From NCBI GenBank assembly GCA_949286835.1, contig CASEDP010000003.1, positions 1-64,000 on the forward strand: a stretch of DNA of 64,000 nucleotides. The letters run 5' to 3'. A program made the translations under genes and the position numbers. The DNA is from an uncultured Clostridia bacterium (GTDB lineage Bacteria > Bacillota > Clostridia > Christensenellales > Borkfalkiaceae). Of the stretch, positions 1 to 9,049 are shown piece by piece (position 1 is the first letter of the stretch; every line of letters begins with the position of its first letter). Below the pieces are notes generated by a model. The model had not been told where the DNA came from. It was given only the letters and a program-made list of their open reading frames with translations, and did no database searches.

Positions 1-70
1 TGATGCGTTGCCAAATTTCGATACCCGTTGACGGGTGTGCCGGCAATTAACCCTTTTAGGGTATGTGCAA

Positions 71-97
71 ACCACCAGTTCACTGGTGGTTTTGAAT
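71..97. repeat. Tandem small hairpins at the window edge
   Basis: A 10-bp inverted repeat (AAACCACCAG, loop TTCA) ends just downstream of the first minus-strand gene. Two smaller hairpins precede it at about 22-36 (ACCCG/CGGGT) and 49-61 (ACCC/GGGT). It may end the acyltransferase operon on the minus strand, but there is no clean T run. Three hairpins in a row also suggest the edge of an intergenic repeat that continues outside the window. Confidence 0.35.
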
Positions 98-106
98 TTG
101 AAACTG

Positions 107-1537
107 CTATCTGTCTGCCCGTATAAACTGCGCATATCTCTGCCAGGCGTAGTTCAGCTTATAGCTTGTCTCCAGCTCTTCGGGGACATAGATGAGGAAG
201 TTTGCGCCGTCTCTCAGCCCGTCGCCGACGGTGTAATCGGAGGGTTTTCCTGCAAGTATGAGTTTGTCAAGAGAAGAGCACCCCTCAAACATATCATCGT
301 ACAGAATGCCTATGTTGTCCTGCACGGTTATCTCTTTGAGGGCTGTGTTGCCCTTGAACGCATCGCGCGAAATTCCCGTTACTTTCTCACCCCGATAGGT
401 GTATGGAATGACGAGTATCTCCGCCGTCTTGCCGCTTTGGTTTAAGCCGCTTACAATCCACCCGTCGCCCTCGCGTTCATAGATGAATTTATCCGCATCG
501 CTGTCGTCGCCCTCGCCCGAGGAATTGTCGGGGCAGGAGGGAGCGGGCGGCGTGGGAATATCTGTAGGCGAGCTGTCCTTTTTTAAAAGCTTTATGTCGT
601 CGATAAGTCCCCTCGTAAACAGCGTTGCGCCGCTGTCGTTTAAGTGGAAGTTGGTGTCATAGAACCACTCGGCTTTCATCACGCTGTTGTGCGGATTGCC
701 TAAAATGTCAAAGTCAAGCCTTTCGTCGAGATAATCATAGTACCCGTCAATATCCGAGGAAGCGTCGGGATAAAGGGCGTCCTCGTTCATCGGGCAGAAA
801 CGGTAATATACCTCGGCGCCGCGCTCTGAGGCATATGCAAAGAAGTCGTTCAGCTCGTCAATGAACTCGTCTTTTATCATTTGCCTGTCAAAGCCGATCA
901 TCTGGTTGGGGTTATAGTGCTCCGACATAATGTTAAAATTGCGGTCGTCATATTCAATATCGCCGTATTCGTTGAACGATGAACGCGCATATATGCCCTC
1001 CGGTTGGGGTGCGCCGGTTACGGAGTAATATAGCTTCTTGCCTGCAAATGCGGGGAATGCCGCAGCCGCGCGTTCCCTTCGCTCGGGGGAGAGCTGGTTG
1101 TACAGCCCGAAGTAACCGTCTGCACACTGCCAGAAATTATCTGCGGAAAAATATGAGGAGAGAGTCTGTTCGCTCTGTTCGGGGGATATTATGATTATAT
1201 CGCCCTCGTGTATCTCCGTTTTAGCCCAGTCAAGCATAACCGAAACGCCTAAGTCGGCATACATTCCGAAGTCGACAAAGGAGTATTCGGGCAGATATTT
1301 TTCAATCAGTCCGCCCTTCAGGGAAAACGGAACGCTGCTGCCGCCGATTACCACAATTCTCTTGCCATCTGTATTTTTCAGCCTTTCGGCTTTATATTTC
1401 ATCTCGCCGAGGAAAGTTGCGTCATATTTGCAGGGTATTGCAAATCCGCAAATTATCAGCGTCAGGAAGAGGGACAGGATAAGGGCGATTGCCGCGAGGA
1501 ATATTATCAGCGCCGATGTAAGTTGCCTGCGTTTCAT
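107..1537 (-). CDS. SGNH-like surface protein with C-terminal leucine-rich repeat
   Basis: Membrane-anchored extracellular protein of 476 aa. One N-terminal TM segment (about 8-34) leads into an SGNH/AlgX/DltD-like domain (about 58-315). The candidate serine lies in IGGSS (Ser67/68) and a D-x-x-x-H pair (Asp294, His298) stands where the catalytic Asp-His of SGNH esterases sits. A Pro/Ser/Asp-rich linker (about 322-350) is followed by a BspA-type leucine-rich repeat (about 350-440). It lies 9 bp after the MBOAT gene in the same operon. Known families pair an MBOAT that moves acyl groups across the membrane with an SGNH protein that transfers them to a glycan. I infer that role here. The substrate cannot be told from sequence. 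Confidence 0.75.
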   Translation of the reverse strand: MKRRQLTSALIIFLAAIALILSLFLTLIICGFAIPCKYDATFLGEMKYKAERLKNTDGKRIVVIGGSSVPFSLKGGLIEKYLPEYSFVDFGMYADLGVSVMLDWAKTEIHEGDIIIISPEQSEQTLSSYFSADNFWQCADGYFGLYNQLSPERRERAAAAFPAFAGKKLYYSVTGAPQPEGIYARSSFNEYGDIEYDDRNFNIMSEHYNPNQMIGFDRQMIKDEFIDELNDFFAYASERGAEVYYRFCPMNEDALYPDASSDIDGYYDYLDERLDFDILGNPHNSVMKAEWFYDTNFHLNDSGATLFTRGLIDDIKLLKKDSSPTDIPTPPAPSCPDNSSGEGDDSDADKFIYEREGDGWIVSGLNQSGKTAEILVIPYTYRGEKVTGISRDAFKGNTALKEITVQDNIGILYDDMFEGCSSLDKLILAGKPSDYTVGDGLRDGANFLIYVPEELETSYKLNYAWQRYAQFIRADR

Positions 1538-1546
1538 ATTTCCCCC

Positions 1547-2983
1547 TTAAAAACTGAAGTATATAAAGGCGCTCAGCCCGTTTTCGCCCAGCACCGCACA
1601 CCAGCAAACGGCAATTGTAATCAAAAGCGTAGCATAGACGAGCGCGCAGTTGCTCTGTGCATATGCCTCGGAAAGGGGCAGATGTCTTGTCTCGTACTTC
1701 GGAAGATTTTCAATGAGGGGCAGAAGGGCAACACACGCAATGGCGGGCATAATCTCTTCGGCTGTCATTCCCAAAGATTTAAGCGTTTCGCCTGCCTGCC
1801 AGTCTGTAAATATCGAGCGTATCACCTCGCCCGCCTCGGCAAGAGAGGAGGCGCGGAAGAATATCCATATAAAGCAGACAATCAGGAATGTCGCTGCCCG
1901 TTTCAGCCATATGACGGCGGCTTTTTTGCTCTCTTCGCGCTTGGGTAAAAGTCCTTCGGCGGCGACGAACAGTCCGTGCAGACCGCCCCATACTACGAAA
2001 GTGAGGGCAGCGCCGTGCCAAAGACCGCTTATAAGAAAGACGATAAGGACGTTGATAAATCGGCGTATGCGCCCCTTTCTGTTGCCGCCGAGAGGTATAT
2101 AAAGGTAGTCGGTAAACCACTTGGTAAGGCTTATGTGCCACCGTTTCCAGAAATCCCGCACAGAGGTGGCAATATAGGGACGGTCAAAGTTCTTGGAAAG
2201 CTTTATTCCCATCATCTTCGCGCATCCGGTTGCAATCATAGAATAGCCGGAAAAGTCGCAGTAAATCTGCACTGCAAAGAGCGCGGTTGCAATTATCAGC
2301 GCAAGCCCGCCCGAAGAATATACGTCTTGATATGCGGCATTGACAAACTGTGCCACAAAGTCGGCGATGAGTATCTTTTGCGCATAGCCGAAGATAAGGC
2401 TCCTCGCGCCGTCGGCAAAGTCGTCGGCTGAGGGGTGTCTTTCTGCCCTCAGTTGCGGTATGAGGTCGGCGGGACGCTCAATCGGTCCTGCGACAAGCTG
2501 GGGAAAGAATACCACGAAAAGCGCAAAGTATCCGAGGTGTCTTTCCGCCTTCATCGTGCCGCGGTATACGTCGAATGTGTAGGACGTCGTCTGGAAAGTG
2601 TAAAAGGATATCCCCACGGGCAGAATGAGGTTAAAGCCTGTAAAGTTTGTTTCAACGCCGAACAGTTCCATAAGCGAGCATATGCCGCTTACCGTAAAGT
2701 CAAGATATTTGAATATGAACAAGAGCCCCAGACATATTGTTGCCGCAACGGCGACCGAAGCCTTTTTCCCTGCGGACGTAGCGGCGTTTTCTGTACAAAT
2801 TGCGCACAGATAGCATACGAGCGTAGCCGTCAGAATGAGCGAAAGCAGCCATACGTTATAGAACGCATAGAAGAAATAAGAGGCTGTAAGCAGGGGTATC
2901 CACCTCAGTTTATGCGGCGTTAGCCAGTGGATTAAAATTATTGCAGGCAAAAAAATGAAGAATACAAGGGAGGTAAAGCTCAC
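1547..2983 (-). CDS. MBOAT family O-acyltransferase (AlgI/DltB-like)
   Basis: Polytopic membrane acyltransferase of 478 aa, the usual AlgI/DltB length. Family marks are the PQLVAGPIERP segment (about 161-171), YCDFSGYS (241-248), RDFWKRWHISL (276-286, His283) and the SGLWHG motif with the invariant His323. The family moves an acyl group, usually acetyl or D-alanyl, from a cytoplasmic donor across the membrane for esterification of exported polymers. No dltA or dltC lies nearby, so acetylation of an exopolysaccharide or wall polymer is likelier than D-alanylation. Its start overlaps the stop of the small membrane gene by four bases, so the two are translationally coupled. Confidence 0.9.
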   Translation of the reverse strand: MSFTSLVFFIFLPAIILIHWLTPHKLRWIPLLTASYFFYAFYNVWLLSLILTATLVCYLCAICTENAATSAGKKASVAVAATICLGLLFIFKYLDFTVSGICSLMELFGVETNFTGFNLILPVGISFYTFQTTSYTFDVYRGTMKAERHLGYFALFVVFFPQLVAGPIERPADLIPQLRAERHPSADDFADGARSLIFGYAQKILIADFVAQFVNAAYQDVYSSGGLALIIATALFAVQIYCDFSGYSMIATGCAKMMGIKLSKNFDRPYIATSVRDFWKRWHISLTKWFTDYLYIPLGGNRKGRIRRFINVLIVFLISGLWHGAALTFVVWGGLHGLFVAAEGLLPKREESKKAAVIWLKRAATFLIVCFIWIFFRASSLAEAGEVIRSIFTDWQAGETLKSLGMTAEEIMPAIACVALLPLIENLPKYETRHLPLSEAYAQSNCALVYATLLITIAVCWCAVLGENGLSAFIYFSF

Positions 2984-3225
2984 TTTCTTTTACCTCCCGC
3001 AAAGAGCAGTAAATATGCCGCGCATATTATGAGCAGCATTGTAAGCAGGTCGACTGAGGGTATGGAAAATACCAGCGAACATATGACTATGGCTATGATA
3101 TCCGCAAGGGCTGAAAATGAAAAAATATAGGAAATTTTCTTCAGAAAAGCGGCTGCAACGCCCAATGCAAGCGCGCCGAAAAACATTGCAATCAGCCACG
3201 GACAGGTCAGACATACAAGCGTCAT
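2980..3225 (-). CDS. Small hydrophobic membrane protein of the acyltransferase operon
   Basis: An 81-aa protein that is almost entirely hydrophobic, with two or three predicted TM helices and the basic tail GGKRK. It overlaps both neighbours by four bases (ATGA at each junction), which marks it as a real, coupled gene. I do not recognise a family. Its place between the LRR-SGNH lipoprotein and the MBOAT suggests a small subunit of the acylation complex, much as DltX sits beside the Dlt genes. That comparison is positional only. Confidence 0.7.
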   Translation of the reverse strand: MTLVCLTCPWLIAMFFGALALGVAAAFLKKISYIFSFSALADIIAIVICSLVFSIPSVDLLTMLLIICAAYLLLFAGGKRK

Positions 3226-4997
3226 TTATCGTCCTCCATAGCGTCTTTAAGCTGTGCAATTATTTTTTCGGAGTGCATCTTTGCGCCCTCCGTGCTCAGG
3301 TGGTTATCCGTGTCGAATAAATATTTCGGCTCAAGTATTACATCGTGCGCGCTGTTCAGTATATATGCGTCAAGATTATTTCTTACCGCCTCCTCGAGCG
3401 CCGAAATGGATTGTTCGGTGGTGTCGGCGGAAAGACCGAGTTTGCTCCTCACCGAATAGGAAAAATACACCTTTGCGCCTCGTTCTTCAAACAGGTCATA
3501 GGCGTAGTTCAAGCCTTCCCAGTCGGATTTGGCGATGTAATCTGGGTTGAAGTATGCCTTTTTATCCCCGCTCAAAGGTTTGCTGCTGTCGTTGTTGTCG
3601 CGGAAAATTATGTAATCGCCATATTTATTGTAGCTGAACCCGTTTGCCGCGCTCCCGTCCTCGTTATAGAAGGAGGGGGAGTTGTCATAGCTGTCGGGCT
3701 GCATAGTCATTCTCACCGAGTTATATTCGGCAAACGCGCCGAAAATATTTGTATATTGTGAAATGTCGGCAAGAGAAAGCATATCATAGTTTGCCTCCAT
3801 AAGGCAGAATGTCCAGCCGTCAAAGGCAAGATTGCCGCAGAATTGCTCTTTAATGGCGTCGAGTTCGGGTGAGCTTATGACGATATCGCCCTCGCGCAGG
3901 TAAGAGCTGACTATCTCTGCCTGCGGTCGCATATTCGAGTAGGCAAACGCGCCCATATTTGCTGCGTTATAGTCGGGAAAAGCCGAAATGAATTTAGTGC
4001 TGTCATAGCCAAACCTCGCGGAAGAACCGCAGAAGAATACGATTTTCTTTTCGTCGGCTATGCTCTGCAACCAGTCTACCTTATCCGCAAAAGTTGCAAA
4101 ATAGTTGCCGCTGTATACGGGCGCAACCGCGGCATTTACATAAAGATGTTCGATGGAATAGCTTAGAAAACTTCCCTCGGATATGTTGCGGATGTTGTCA
4201 AAGAAATAGAAGTTCTGGCACTCAATGCGCGAGAATGCGCCCTCGTCTATGCTTTCAAGCGTGTCCGGAAGAACTATATTTTGGACGGTTATATCGGGGA
4301 AAGCTCCTGCGGCAATGTGCTTTACGGGCAAGTTTCCGAGTTTTCGGGGAATTATAAGGTCGCCTTCGCCGCAGTATCCCGTAATGACCGCGCCTCCGTC
4401 CTGTTCGCGCCAGAAAAACCCGCTCTCGTCGGAACACTTTTTCCAGTCTGCGTACAGCGAAATGTCGCCGTCAAGGGCAATTCTGCTGCCGAACCCCGCG
4501 TGCATTCCGCTTCCGTCGGGCAGAGTATTCCAGCCCGTGGCTATGTATCCGTCCTTTTCAAACTGCCCTTCCCACGCGCAGGTGTTTGTCCTCAGGTGCG
4601 GAGAGGAGGCGGCTCGGGTAAATTGTTCGCCGTTCCCCGAAAGATAGGTTATCTGATATTCGTTTTCAACCGTAAACCGCACTATGGCGGAATAGGTTAT
4701 CGAATACAGCGTCAGTTCGTAATAATTTCTCGGGGCATTCTCTGAACCCGTCTTGCGGGAGAGTGTGCTGTTCTCATAGCTTACCTCGGTTATCGCCATA
4801 TCCGACGGGACGGACAGCGATACCGTAAGATTTGTGTTGCTTCGGATCTCATATATGTTCTTTGCAATTGAAACCGAAGGGTTTTCCTCAAAGATTACCG
4901 TGCATTTTCTTGTCGTATCGACGCTCTCCGTGCAGGCGGAAAAAATAAAGAGGGAGGCGATTGCCGAAACTATGCAGATTATCCGTCTGAACTTCAT
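3222..4997 (-). CDS. Lipoprotein with InlB-type repeat, leucine-rich repeat and SGNH-like domain
   Basis: First gene of the operon, 591 aa. A lipoprotein signal ends in the lipobox FSAC (Cys22). Next come a beta-rich segment, a Listeria/Bacteroides-type InlB repeat (about 112-187, ending in LYADWKK), a BspA-like leucine-rich repeat (about 195-275) and a C-terminal SGNH-like domain. That domain has CGSS near 310 and a D-x-x-x-H pair in DTDNH near 568. The phrase GDIVISSPE matches GDIIIISPE of the last gene of the operon, so the two SGNH domains are paralogous. The domain order is reversed between them: LRR before SGNH here, SGNH before LRR there. Probably a surface acyl transferase or esterase with binding modules. 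Confidence 0.75.
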   Translation of the reverse strand: MKFRRIICIVSAIASLFIFSACTESVDTTRKCTVIFEENPSVSIAKNIYEIRSNTNLTVSLSVPSDMAITEVSYENSTLSRKTGSENAPRNYYELTLYSITYSAIVRFTVENEYQITYLSGNGEQFTRAASSPHLRTNTCAWEGQFEKDGYIATGWNTLPDGSGMHAGFGSRIALDGDISLYADWKKCSDESGFFWREQDGGAVITGYCGEGDLIIPRKLGNLPVKHIAAGAFPDITVQNIVLPDTLESIDEGAFSRIECQNFYFFDNIRNISEGSFLSYSIEHLYVNAAVAPVYSGNYFATFADKVDWLQSIADEKKIVFFCGSSARFGYDSTKFISAFPDYNAANMGAFAYSNMRPQAEIVSSYLREGDIVISSPELDAIKEQFCGNLAFDGWTFCLMEANYDMLSLADISQYTNIFGAFAEYNSVRMTMQPDSYDNSPSFYNEDGSAANGFSYNKYGDYIIFRDNNDSSKPLSGDKKAYFNPDYIAKSDWEGLNYAYDLFEERGAKVYFSYSVRSKLGLSADTTEQSISALEEAVRNNLDAYILNSAHDVILEPKYLFDTDNHLSTEGAKMHSEKIIAQLKDAMEDDK

Positions 4998-5042
4998 TTT
5001 GCCTCCCCGTTATGTGATTTTTTGCAGAATATTGACATTAAA

Positions 5043-5071
5043 ATAATAATACAAATTTGCCTTTTTGTCAA
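5043..5071 (-). promoter_or_regulatory. Promoter of the MBOAT operon
   Basis: On the minus strand TTGACA (5066-5071), 17-bp spacer and TATTAT (5043-5048). The distance to the start codon at 4997 leaves a leader of about 40 nt. Confidence 0.75.
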
Positions 5072-5133
5072 TGTGCGGCAGGCGTTTAAAGTTATTGCGC
5101 ACGCAATATGGCAAGGAATACGGGAGAGAAACG

Positions 5134-5796
5134 ATGGAAAAGCGTGAGGATAGCGTTGGCGCAGCAATGGAAAATAAGAGGTTAACAATTTTCGGCGTAG
5201 AATTTGTCTGGCTGGCACTGATGGGCATAGCAATGGCATTCATCGGCTGGGTTGCGGAAAATGCCGTAAAGATAATATCCGACGGTGTGATGGACAGCCG
5301 CTTTCATACTTTGCCTTTCATTTCGCCGTACGCGCTTATCCCCTTTGCGGTACACCTTATGCTCGGGAATGCCGACGAACTCACTTTGTTTGGTAAAAAG
5401 GTATTCAGAAACAATACGGCATTTTCAAAGGTCTTGTCTAACGTCGTTGCCCTGTCAATGATATGTCTGGCAGTATTCTTGGGCGAGCTTGCCGTCGGCA
5501 ATCTCTGGGATATCTGTTTCGGAGTACGGCTATGGGATTACAGCAACCTGCCGTTGCAGGTCACGCAGTATGCGGGGTTAATTCCCGCTCTCGGCTATGG
5601 AGCGGGGGCATATCTGCTCTTTAAGTTTGCATATACGCCGCTGCTTAAATTGCTCAGGACAAAGGGAAATTTCAGGGCGGCTAAGGCGGTTGTTGCCGTT
5701 CTGGGCACGCTTATCGTCGCGGATACGTTCGTAATGGCAATGCACATTGCGGTGCTCGGCGAGGCGCCGATGCTATGGCAGATATGTCTGCGCTGA
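5134..5796 (+). CDS. CmpB-like (putative ABC-transporter type IV, PF06541) membrane protein
   Basis: Integral membrane protein of 220 aa with about five or six TM helices. The pattern GWVAENAVK near the N terminus, the SPYALIPFA segment and LWDYSNLP in the second half fit the Firmicutes family named putative ABC-transporter type IV (CmpB); its biochemical function is not established. I chose ATG 5134 because GGGAG lies nine bases before it; a longer reading from 5065 would begin inside the divergent promoter. No ATPase partner is adjacent in the same direction. The gene stands alone between a divergent promoter and a strong terminator. Confidence 0.65.
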   Translation: MEKREDSVGAAMENKRLTIFGVEFVWLALMGIAMAFIGWVAENAVKIISDGVMDSRFHTLPFISPYALIPFAVHLMLGNADELTLFGKKVFRNNTAFSKVLSNVVALSMICLAVFLGELAVGNLWDICFGVRLWDYSNLPLQVTQYAGLIPALGYGAGAYLLFKFAYTPLLKLLRTKGNFRAAKAVVAVLGTLIVADTFVMAMHIAVLGEAPMLWQICLR

Positions 5797-5826
5797 CAGC
5801 ATAATATTTCTATGCCAATGAAAATA

Positions 5827-5869
5827 AAAATGCCGCGCGAAAGTCAGAGAGACTTTCGCGCGGCATTTT
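5827..5869. terminator. Bidirectional terminator
   Basis: A perfect 19-bp stem (left arm begins AAAATGCCGCGCG, loop AGAGA) with A and T tracts on both sides, placed between two convergent genes. Confidence 0.9.
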
Positions 5870-5898
5870 ATGCTGCGGACGTCCGCGTTTCATTCCGC

Positions 5899-6702
5899 TC
5901 AGCCGAGCAGCATCCTGTCGTTTATTTCTCCGCCCGACTCGCGGAACTTTTCAAGCAGGTCGCCTACCGAAAGCGCCTTCTTTTCTGCGCCGCGCACGTC
6001 GTAGATAATTCTGCCTTCCTGCATCATTACAAGTCTGTTGCCGCAGCGTATGGCGTCCATCATATTGTGTGTAATCATTATGGTCGTCAGCTTGTTTTCG
6101 GCGGTAATCTCTTCAGTGAGCCCCAGCACCTTTGTCGCAGTTCTGGGGTCGAGGGCGGCGGTATGCTCGTCCAACAGCAACAAATCGGGTTTTTTCATAG
6201 TAGCCATCAACAGCGTGAGCGACTGTCTTTGTCCGCCCGAAAGCAGCCCGACCTTTACAGTCAGCCTGTCCTCCAGACCGAGTTCCAGCCTTGCAAGCTG
6301 TTCGCGGTAAAATGCCCTTTCCTGCCTGGTTATCCTGGGCATAAGCGAGCGCGTCTTGCCGCGCCTGTAAGCAAGCGCAAGGTTTTCCTCTATCTCCATA
6401 TTGGGCGCCGTGCCCAGCATAGGGTCCTGGAATACGCGTCCGAGGTATTTCGCCCTCTTGTATTCGGGCAGGCGGGTTATGTCGTCGCCGTTCAGGATAA
6501 TCCTGCCCGCGTCTATCGGGAAGGTGCCGCATATGGCGTTCATAAGCGTGCTCTTGCCCGCGCCGTTGCCGCCTATTACGGTTATAAAGTCGCCCTCGTA
6601 CACTTCGAGGTCTATGTTTTTGAGCGCCGATTTCTCGTTTACGGAGCCGGGGTTGAAGGTCTTGCACACGTTTTCAAGTTTAAGCATCACTTTTTCAGCC
6701 AT
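5899..6702 (-). CDS. ABC importer ATP-binding protein (TrpXYZ-type)
   Basis: Cytoplasmic ATPase of 267 aa. Walker A GGNGAGKST (about 43-51), Q-loop FQDP, signature LSGGQRQ, Walker B LLLLDEHTAALD and the switch His in MITHNMM are all intact. The unusual DEHTAALD after Walker B is typical of the ATPase paired with PF04392 binding proteins. It overlaps the permease gene by eight bases. With the permease and binding protein it forms a complete importer; known members of this group carry tryptophan or tyrosine, but the ligand here is not proven. Confidence 0.85.
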   Translation of the reverse strand: MAEKVMLKLENVCKTFNPGSVNEKSALKNIDLEVYEGDFITVIGGNGAGKSTLMNAICGTFPIDAGRIILNGDDITRLPEYKRAKYLGRVFQDPMLGTAPNMEIEENLALAYRRGKTRSLMPRITRQERAFYREQLARLELGLEDRLTVKVGLLSGGQRQSLTLLMATMKKPDLLLLDEHTAALDPRTATKVLGLTEEITAENKLTTIMITHNMMDAIRCGNRLVMMQEGRIIYDVRGAEKKALSVGDLLEKFRESGGEINDRMLLG

Positions 6703-7639
6703 TGTTCTTTACCCCCTCGGCGCCGTCCTGTCCGCCGCCGTCGGCTGCGGGCGGTCTCTTTTTGCCCTTCAAGAAGTTGCGGAAATATGTCTTTTTCCAA
6801 TAGGGTATGGCAAGGAAGATCGCCACGACTATTGCAGAGAACATCTTCAGATATTCGGTATCCAGCTCCAGCCAGATGACGAACTGATAGACTATGTAGT
6901 AGAGTATCGCGCCGACGACCGCGCTCGAAAGCTGCACGGCGAAATTGCGGGAGATTTTAGAAACTATCGCTTCGCCTATAATTACTGCGGCAAGACCGAT
7001 TACAATCGCGCCCCTGCCCATATTTATGTCGGCAAAACCCTGATATTGTGCGAGCAGTGCACCCGCAAGCGCGACGAGCGCGTTGGAAACCATAAGCGCC
7101 ACGACCTTGTCAAGGCTTACGTTTATGCCCTGCGCGCGGCTCATATTGGGGTTGTTGCCCGTCGCCCTTATGCCGCAGCCGAACTCCGTCCCGAAGAACC
7201 AGTAAAGCCCGCCTACGATGAGTGCGATGAAGGCGAAGAGTATGAGTATGGCCCAGCCCGTTTCAAGCTGGGTTATTATTACGTAATTGTTGCGCGTATC
7301 TACGGGGGTGTTCGCCTGCCCCATAATCTTTAAGTTTACCGACCACAGAATTAGCTGCGTCAGTATGCCCGCAAGTATGGCGGGGATGCCCAGAAGGGTA
7401 TGGAATATACCCGTAATAAGACCCGCAAGCGCACCGGCAATTACGGCGACTATCAGTGCCCACCAGGCGTTTACGCCCAACCCGATCAGCACCGCGCATA
7501 CTGCGCCGCCCGTACAGATAGAGCCGTCGACCGTGAGGTCGGGGAAGTCGAGTACTTTATAGGTGATGAATACGCCGATTGCCATAATACCCCAGATGAG
7601 TCCGAGCGATATGGCTCCCGGCAGAGCGTCGAAGAACAT
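6695..7639 (-). CDS. ABC importer permease (TrpY-type, branched-chain permease fold)
   Basis: Inner-membrane permease of 314 aa with about eight to ten hydrophobic segments. The N-terminal YKVLDFPDLTVDGS and the motif GCGIRATGNNPNMSRAQGI identify the BPD_transp_2 group that works with PF04392 binding proteins. It lies 16 bp downstream of the binding-protein gene and overlaps the ATPase gene, so the three are one operon. Confidence 0.85.
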   Translation of the reverse strand: MFFDALPGAISLGLIWGIMAIGVFITYKVLDFPDLTVDGSICTGGAVCAVLIGLGVNAWWALIVAVIAGALAGLITGIFHTLLGIPAILAGILTQLILWSVNLKIMGQANTPVDTRNNYVIITQLETGWAILILFAFIALIVGGLYWFFGTEFGCGIRATGNNPNMSRAQGINVSLDKVVALMVSNALVALAGALLAQYQGFADINMGRGAIVIGLAAVIIGEAIVSKISRNFAVQLSSAVVGAILYYIVYQFVIWLELDTEYLKMFSAIVVAIFLAIPYWKKTYFRNFLKGKKRPPAADGGGQDGAEGVKNNG

Positions 7640-7655
7640 TTTTATTTTCCTCCTG

Positions 7656-8657
7656 TTATCCTATGGGCACATACCCTTCGGGCACCGTGATGCCCAGTTC
7701 GCTGCATATTTCGGCGTTGTATTTGTGCAGTGGCTGTTCGTCATAGGCAATGGGAATGGTGCCTGCGTCTTTGCCCTCCAGCAATATCTCCGCGGCAATC
7801 TCCGCGGTTATCTCGCCAAGTCTGTAATAGTCTATGCCAAGCACGGCTATGCCGCAGCCTGAGCACGTTCCCTCGTCGCCCGTTACGATGGGTATTCCCT
7901 TCGGGGAGCAGATGTTATCTATGAGCTGCGCGTTGGAGGCAACCGTGTTGTCCGTGGGGAGGTACACCGCGTCGCTCTCCGACGCCATCTTCTCTACGAC
8001 AGACTGTATGTCGTTGCTGTCGGAGAAGGTATACGTAGTGCAGTTATACTGTATGCCGTACTCTTCGCCCAGCTCGGCAAACGCCTTTGTCACCTCTTCA
8101 ATCTGATATTTGGAATTGGTCTCCGAAGAGCAGTACATAAGCCCTATGTCGCGCGCTTCGGGCACAAGGTCGTGCAGCATACGCGCCTGCTCCTTAAGGG
8201 GGGCAAGGTCGCTCGTCCCCGAAACGTTGGTGCCCGTGCCGTTTTCGGCAACGTAATTTTTAAGCCCGAGAGCCACGTCGTATACTGTGACGGACGTCCC
8301 GAGAATGGGTATGTCCGCCGTCGCGTTATAACACGCCTGAAGTGCGGCGGTGGCGTTCGCCATAATCAGGTCATATTGCTTTGCGGCGAAGTTATTGGCT
8401 ATTACAGAGCAGTTTACGGTATCGTTCTGAGCGTCCTGATAGTCAATCTTTACCGACTTTCCCGACGCTTCGGCAAGTTCAGTCAGCTTGTCCTTAAAGC
8501 CCTGCGTCGCCTGGTCAAGCGCGGCGTGGCGGACAAGCTGAACTATGCCCACCGTATAGTCGTACCCCGCAGACTGACTTGGCACAAAGCCTATGCCGCC
8601 GATTATGATGCCCCCCGTCAGCACGGTTATAAGAAGATTTTTGATAGGTTTTATCAT
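7656..8657 (-). CDS. ABC transporter substrate-binding protein (PF04392, TrpX-type)
   Basis: Secreted or membrane-anchored binding protein, 333 aa, first gene of the importer operon. It has an N-terminal signal segment (about 1-25) followed by the periplasmic-binding fold of the ABC_sub_bind family. Typical marks are YTVGIVQLVRHAALD, the repeated A(T/N)A segments in the first lobe and LGIDYYRLG in the second lobe. I start at ATG 8657 because GGAG lies seven bases upstream; a TTG at 8669 would place that site inside the gene. The family binds tryptophan, tyrosine or other small molecules. Only about 25 nt of leader follow the promoter, so no room exists for a T-box. Confidence 0.85.
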   Translation of the reverse strand: MIKPIKNLLITVLTGGIIIGGIGFVPSQSAGYDYTVGIVQLVRHAALDQATQGFKDKLTELAEASGKSVKIDYQDAQNDTVNCSVIANNFAAKQYDLIMANATAALQACYNATADIPILGTSVTVYDVALGLKNYVAENGTGTNVSGTSDLAPLKEQARMLHDLVPEARDIGLMYCSSETNSKYQIEEVTKAFAELGEEYGIQYNCTTYTFSDSNDIQSVVEKMASESDAVYLPTDNTVASNAQLIDNICSPKGIPIVTGDEGTCSGCGIAVLGIDYYRLGEITAEIAAEILLEGKDAGTIPIAYDEQPLHKYNAEICSELGITVPEGYVPIG

Positions 8658-8687
8658 TATTTTCTCCAAATTATCATAACTTCAATT

Positions 8688-8716
8688 ATAGTATCATAAT
8701 GGCGGCAAACTGTCAA
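8688..8716 (-). promoter_or_regulatory. Promoter of the TrpXYZ-type operon
   Basis: Minus strand TTGACA (8711-8716), 17-bp spacer and TACTAT (8688-8693), with an overlapping TATAAT slightly downstream. Confidence 0.8.
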
Positions 8717-9037
8717 TTCAAATGCGGTGATAAGTCTGTATTATGACAATATAAATTGCCCCGCGTCGGACGTTCTGCGGCGTTTCACGAAACGGTTTAA
8801 AACCATTGAATTAAGCGCGGACAAGTAAAAAATCTGCCTGTCTGCAGTTATTTAGGCAATGTTTGAAAGCAAAAAAATTTCTGTTTTACGATATGGCGGG
8901 AGGGTGCTATAAATCATTCGATGTCTTGTCTTGATAAGATGAGGGGCAAAATAGGGTACGTTTTATAGAAAATGTGTAGTTTGCGCTTTAAAAGATGTAA
9001 TTTATGATATTTTTCACTCAAAACGAAAAATATAGTG
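8717..9037. other. Gene-free spacer
   Basis: About 320 bp of AT-rich DNA between the importer promoter and the small-RNA candidate. I find no convincing reading frame, hairpin or consensus promoter in it. Confidence 0.6.
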
Positions 9038-9043
9038 TATAAT
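9038..9043 (+). promoter_or_regulatory. -10 element of the candidate small RNA
   Basis: A perfect TATAAT preceded by TG. No good -35 is visible; TTCACT at 9013 is the nearest and its spacer is 19. It places the transcript start near 9050. Confidence 0.45.
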
Positions 9044-9049
9044 AAAATT

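Noticed and set aside
71-97. Insertion-sequence end at the window edge
   Set aside because: No transposase or duplicated target site can be seen; only hairpins are supported.
8657-9040. T-box or riboswitch before the TrpXYZ-type importer
   Set aside because: The promoter leaves only about 25 nt of leader, and no T-box tag (GGTGG-ACCGCG type) is visible upstream.
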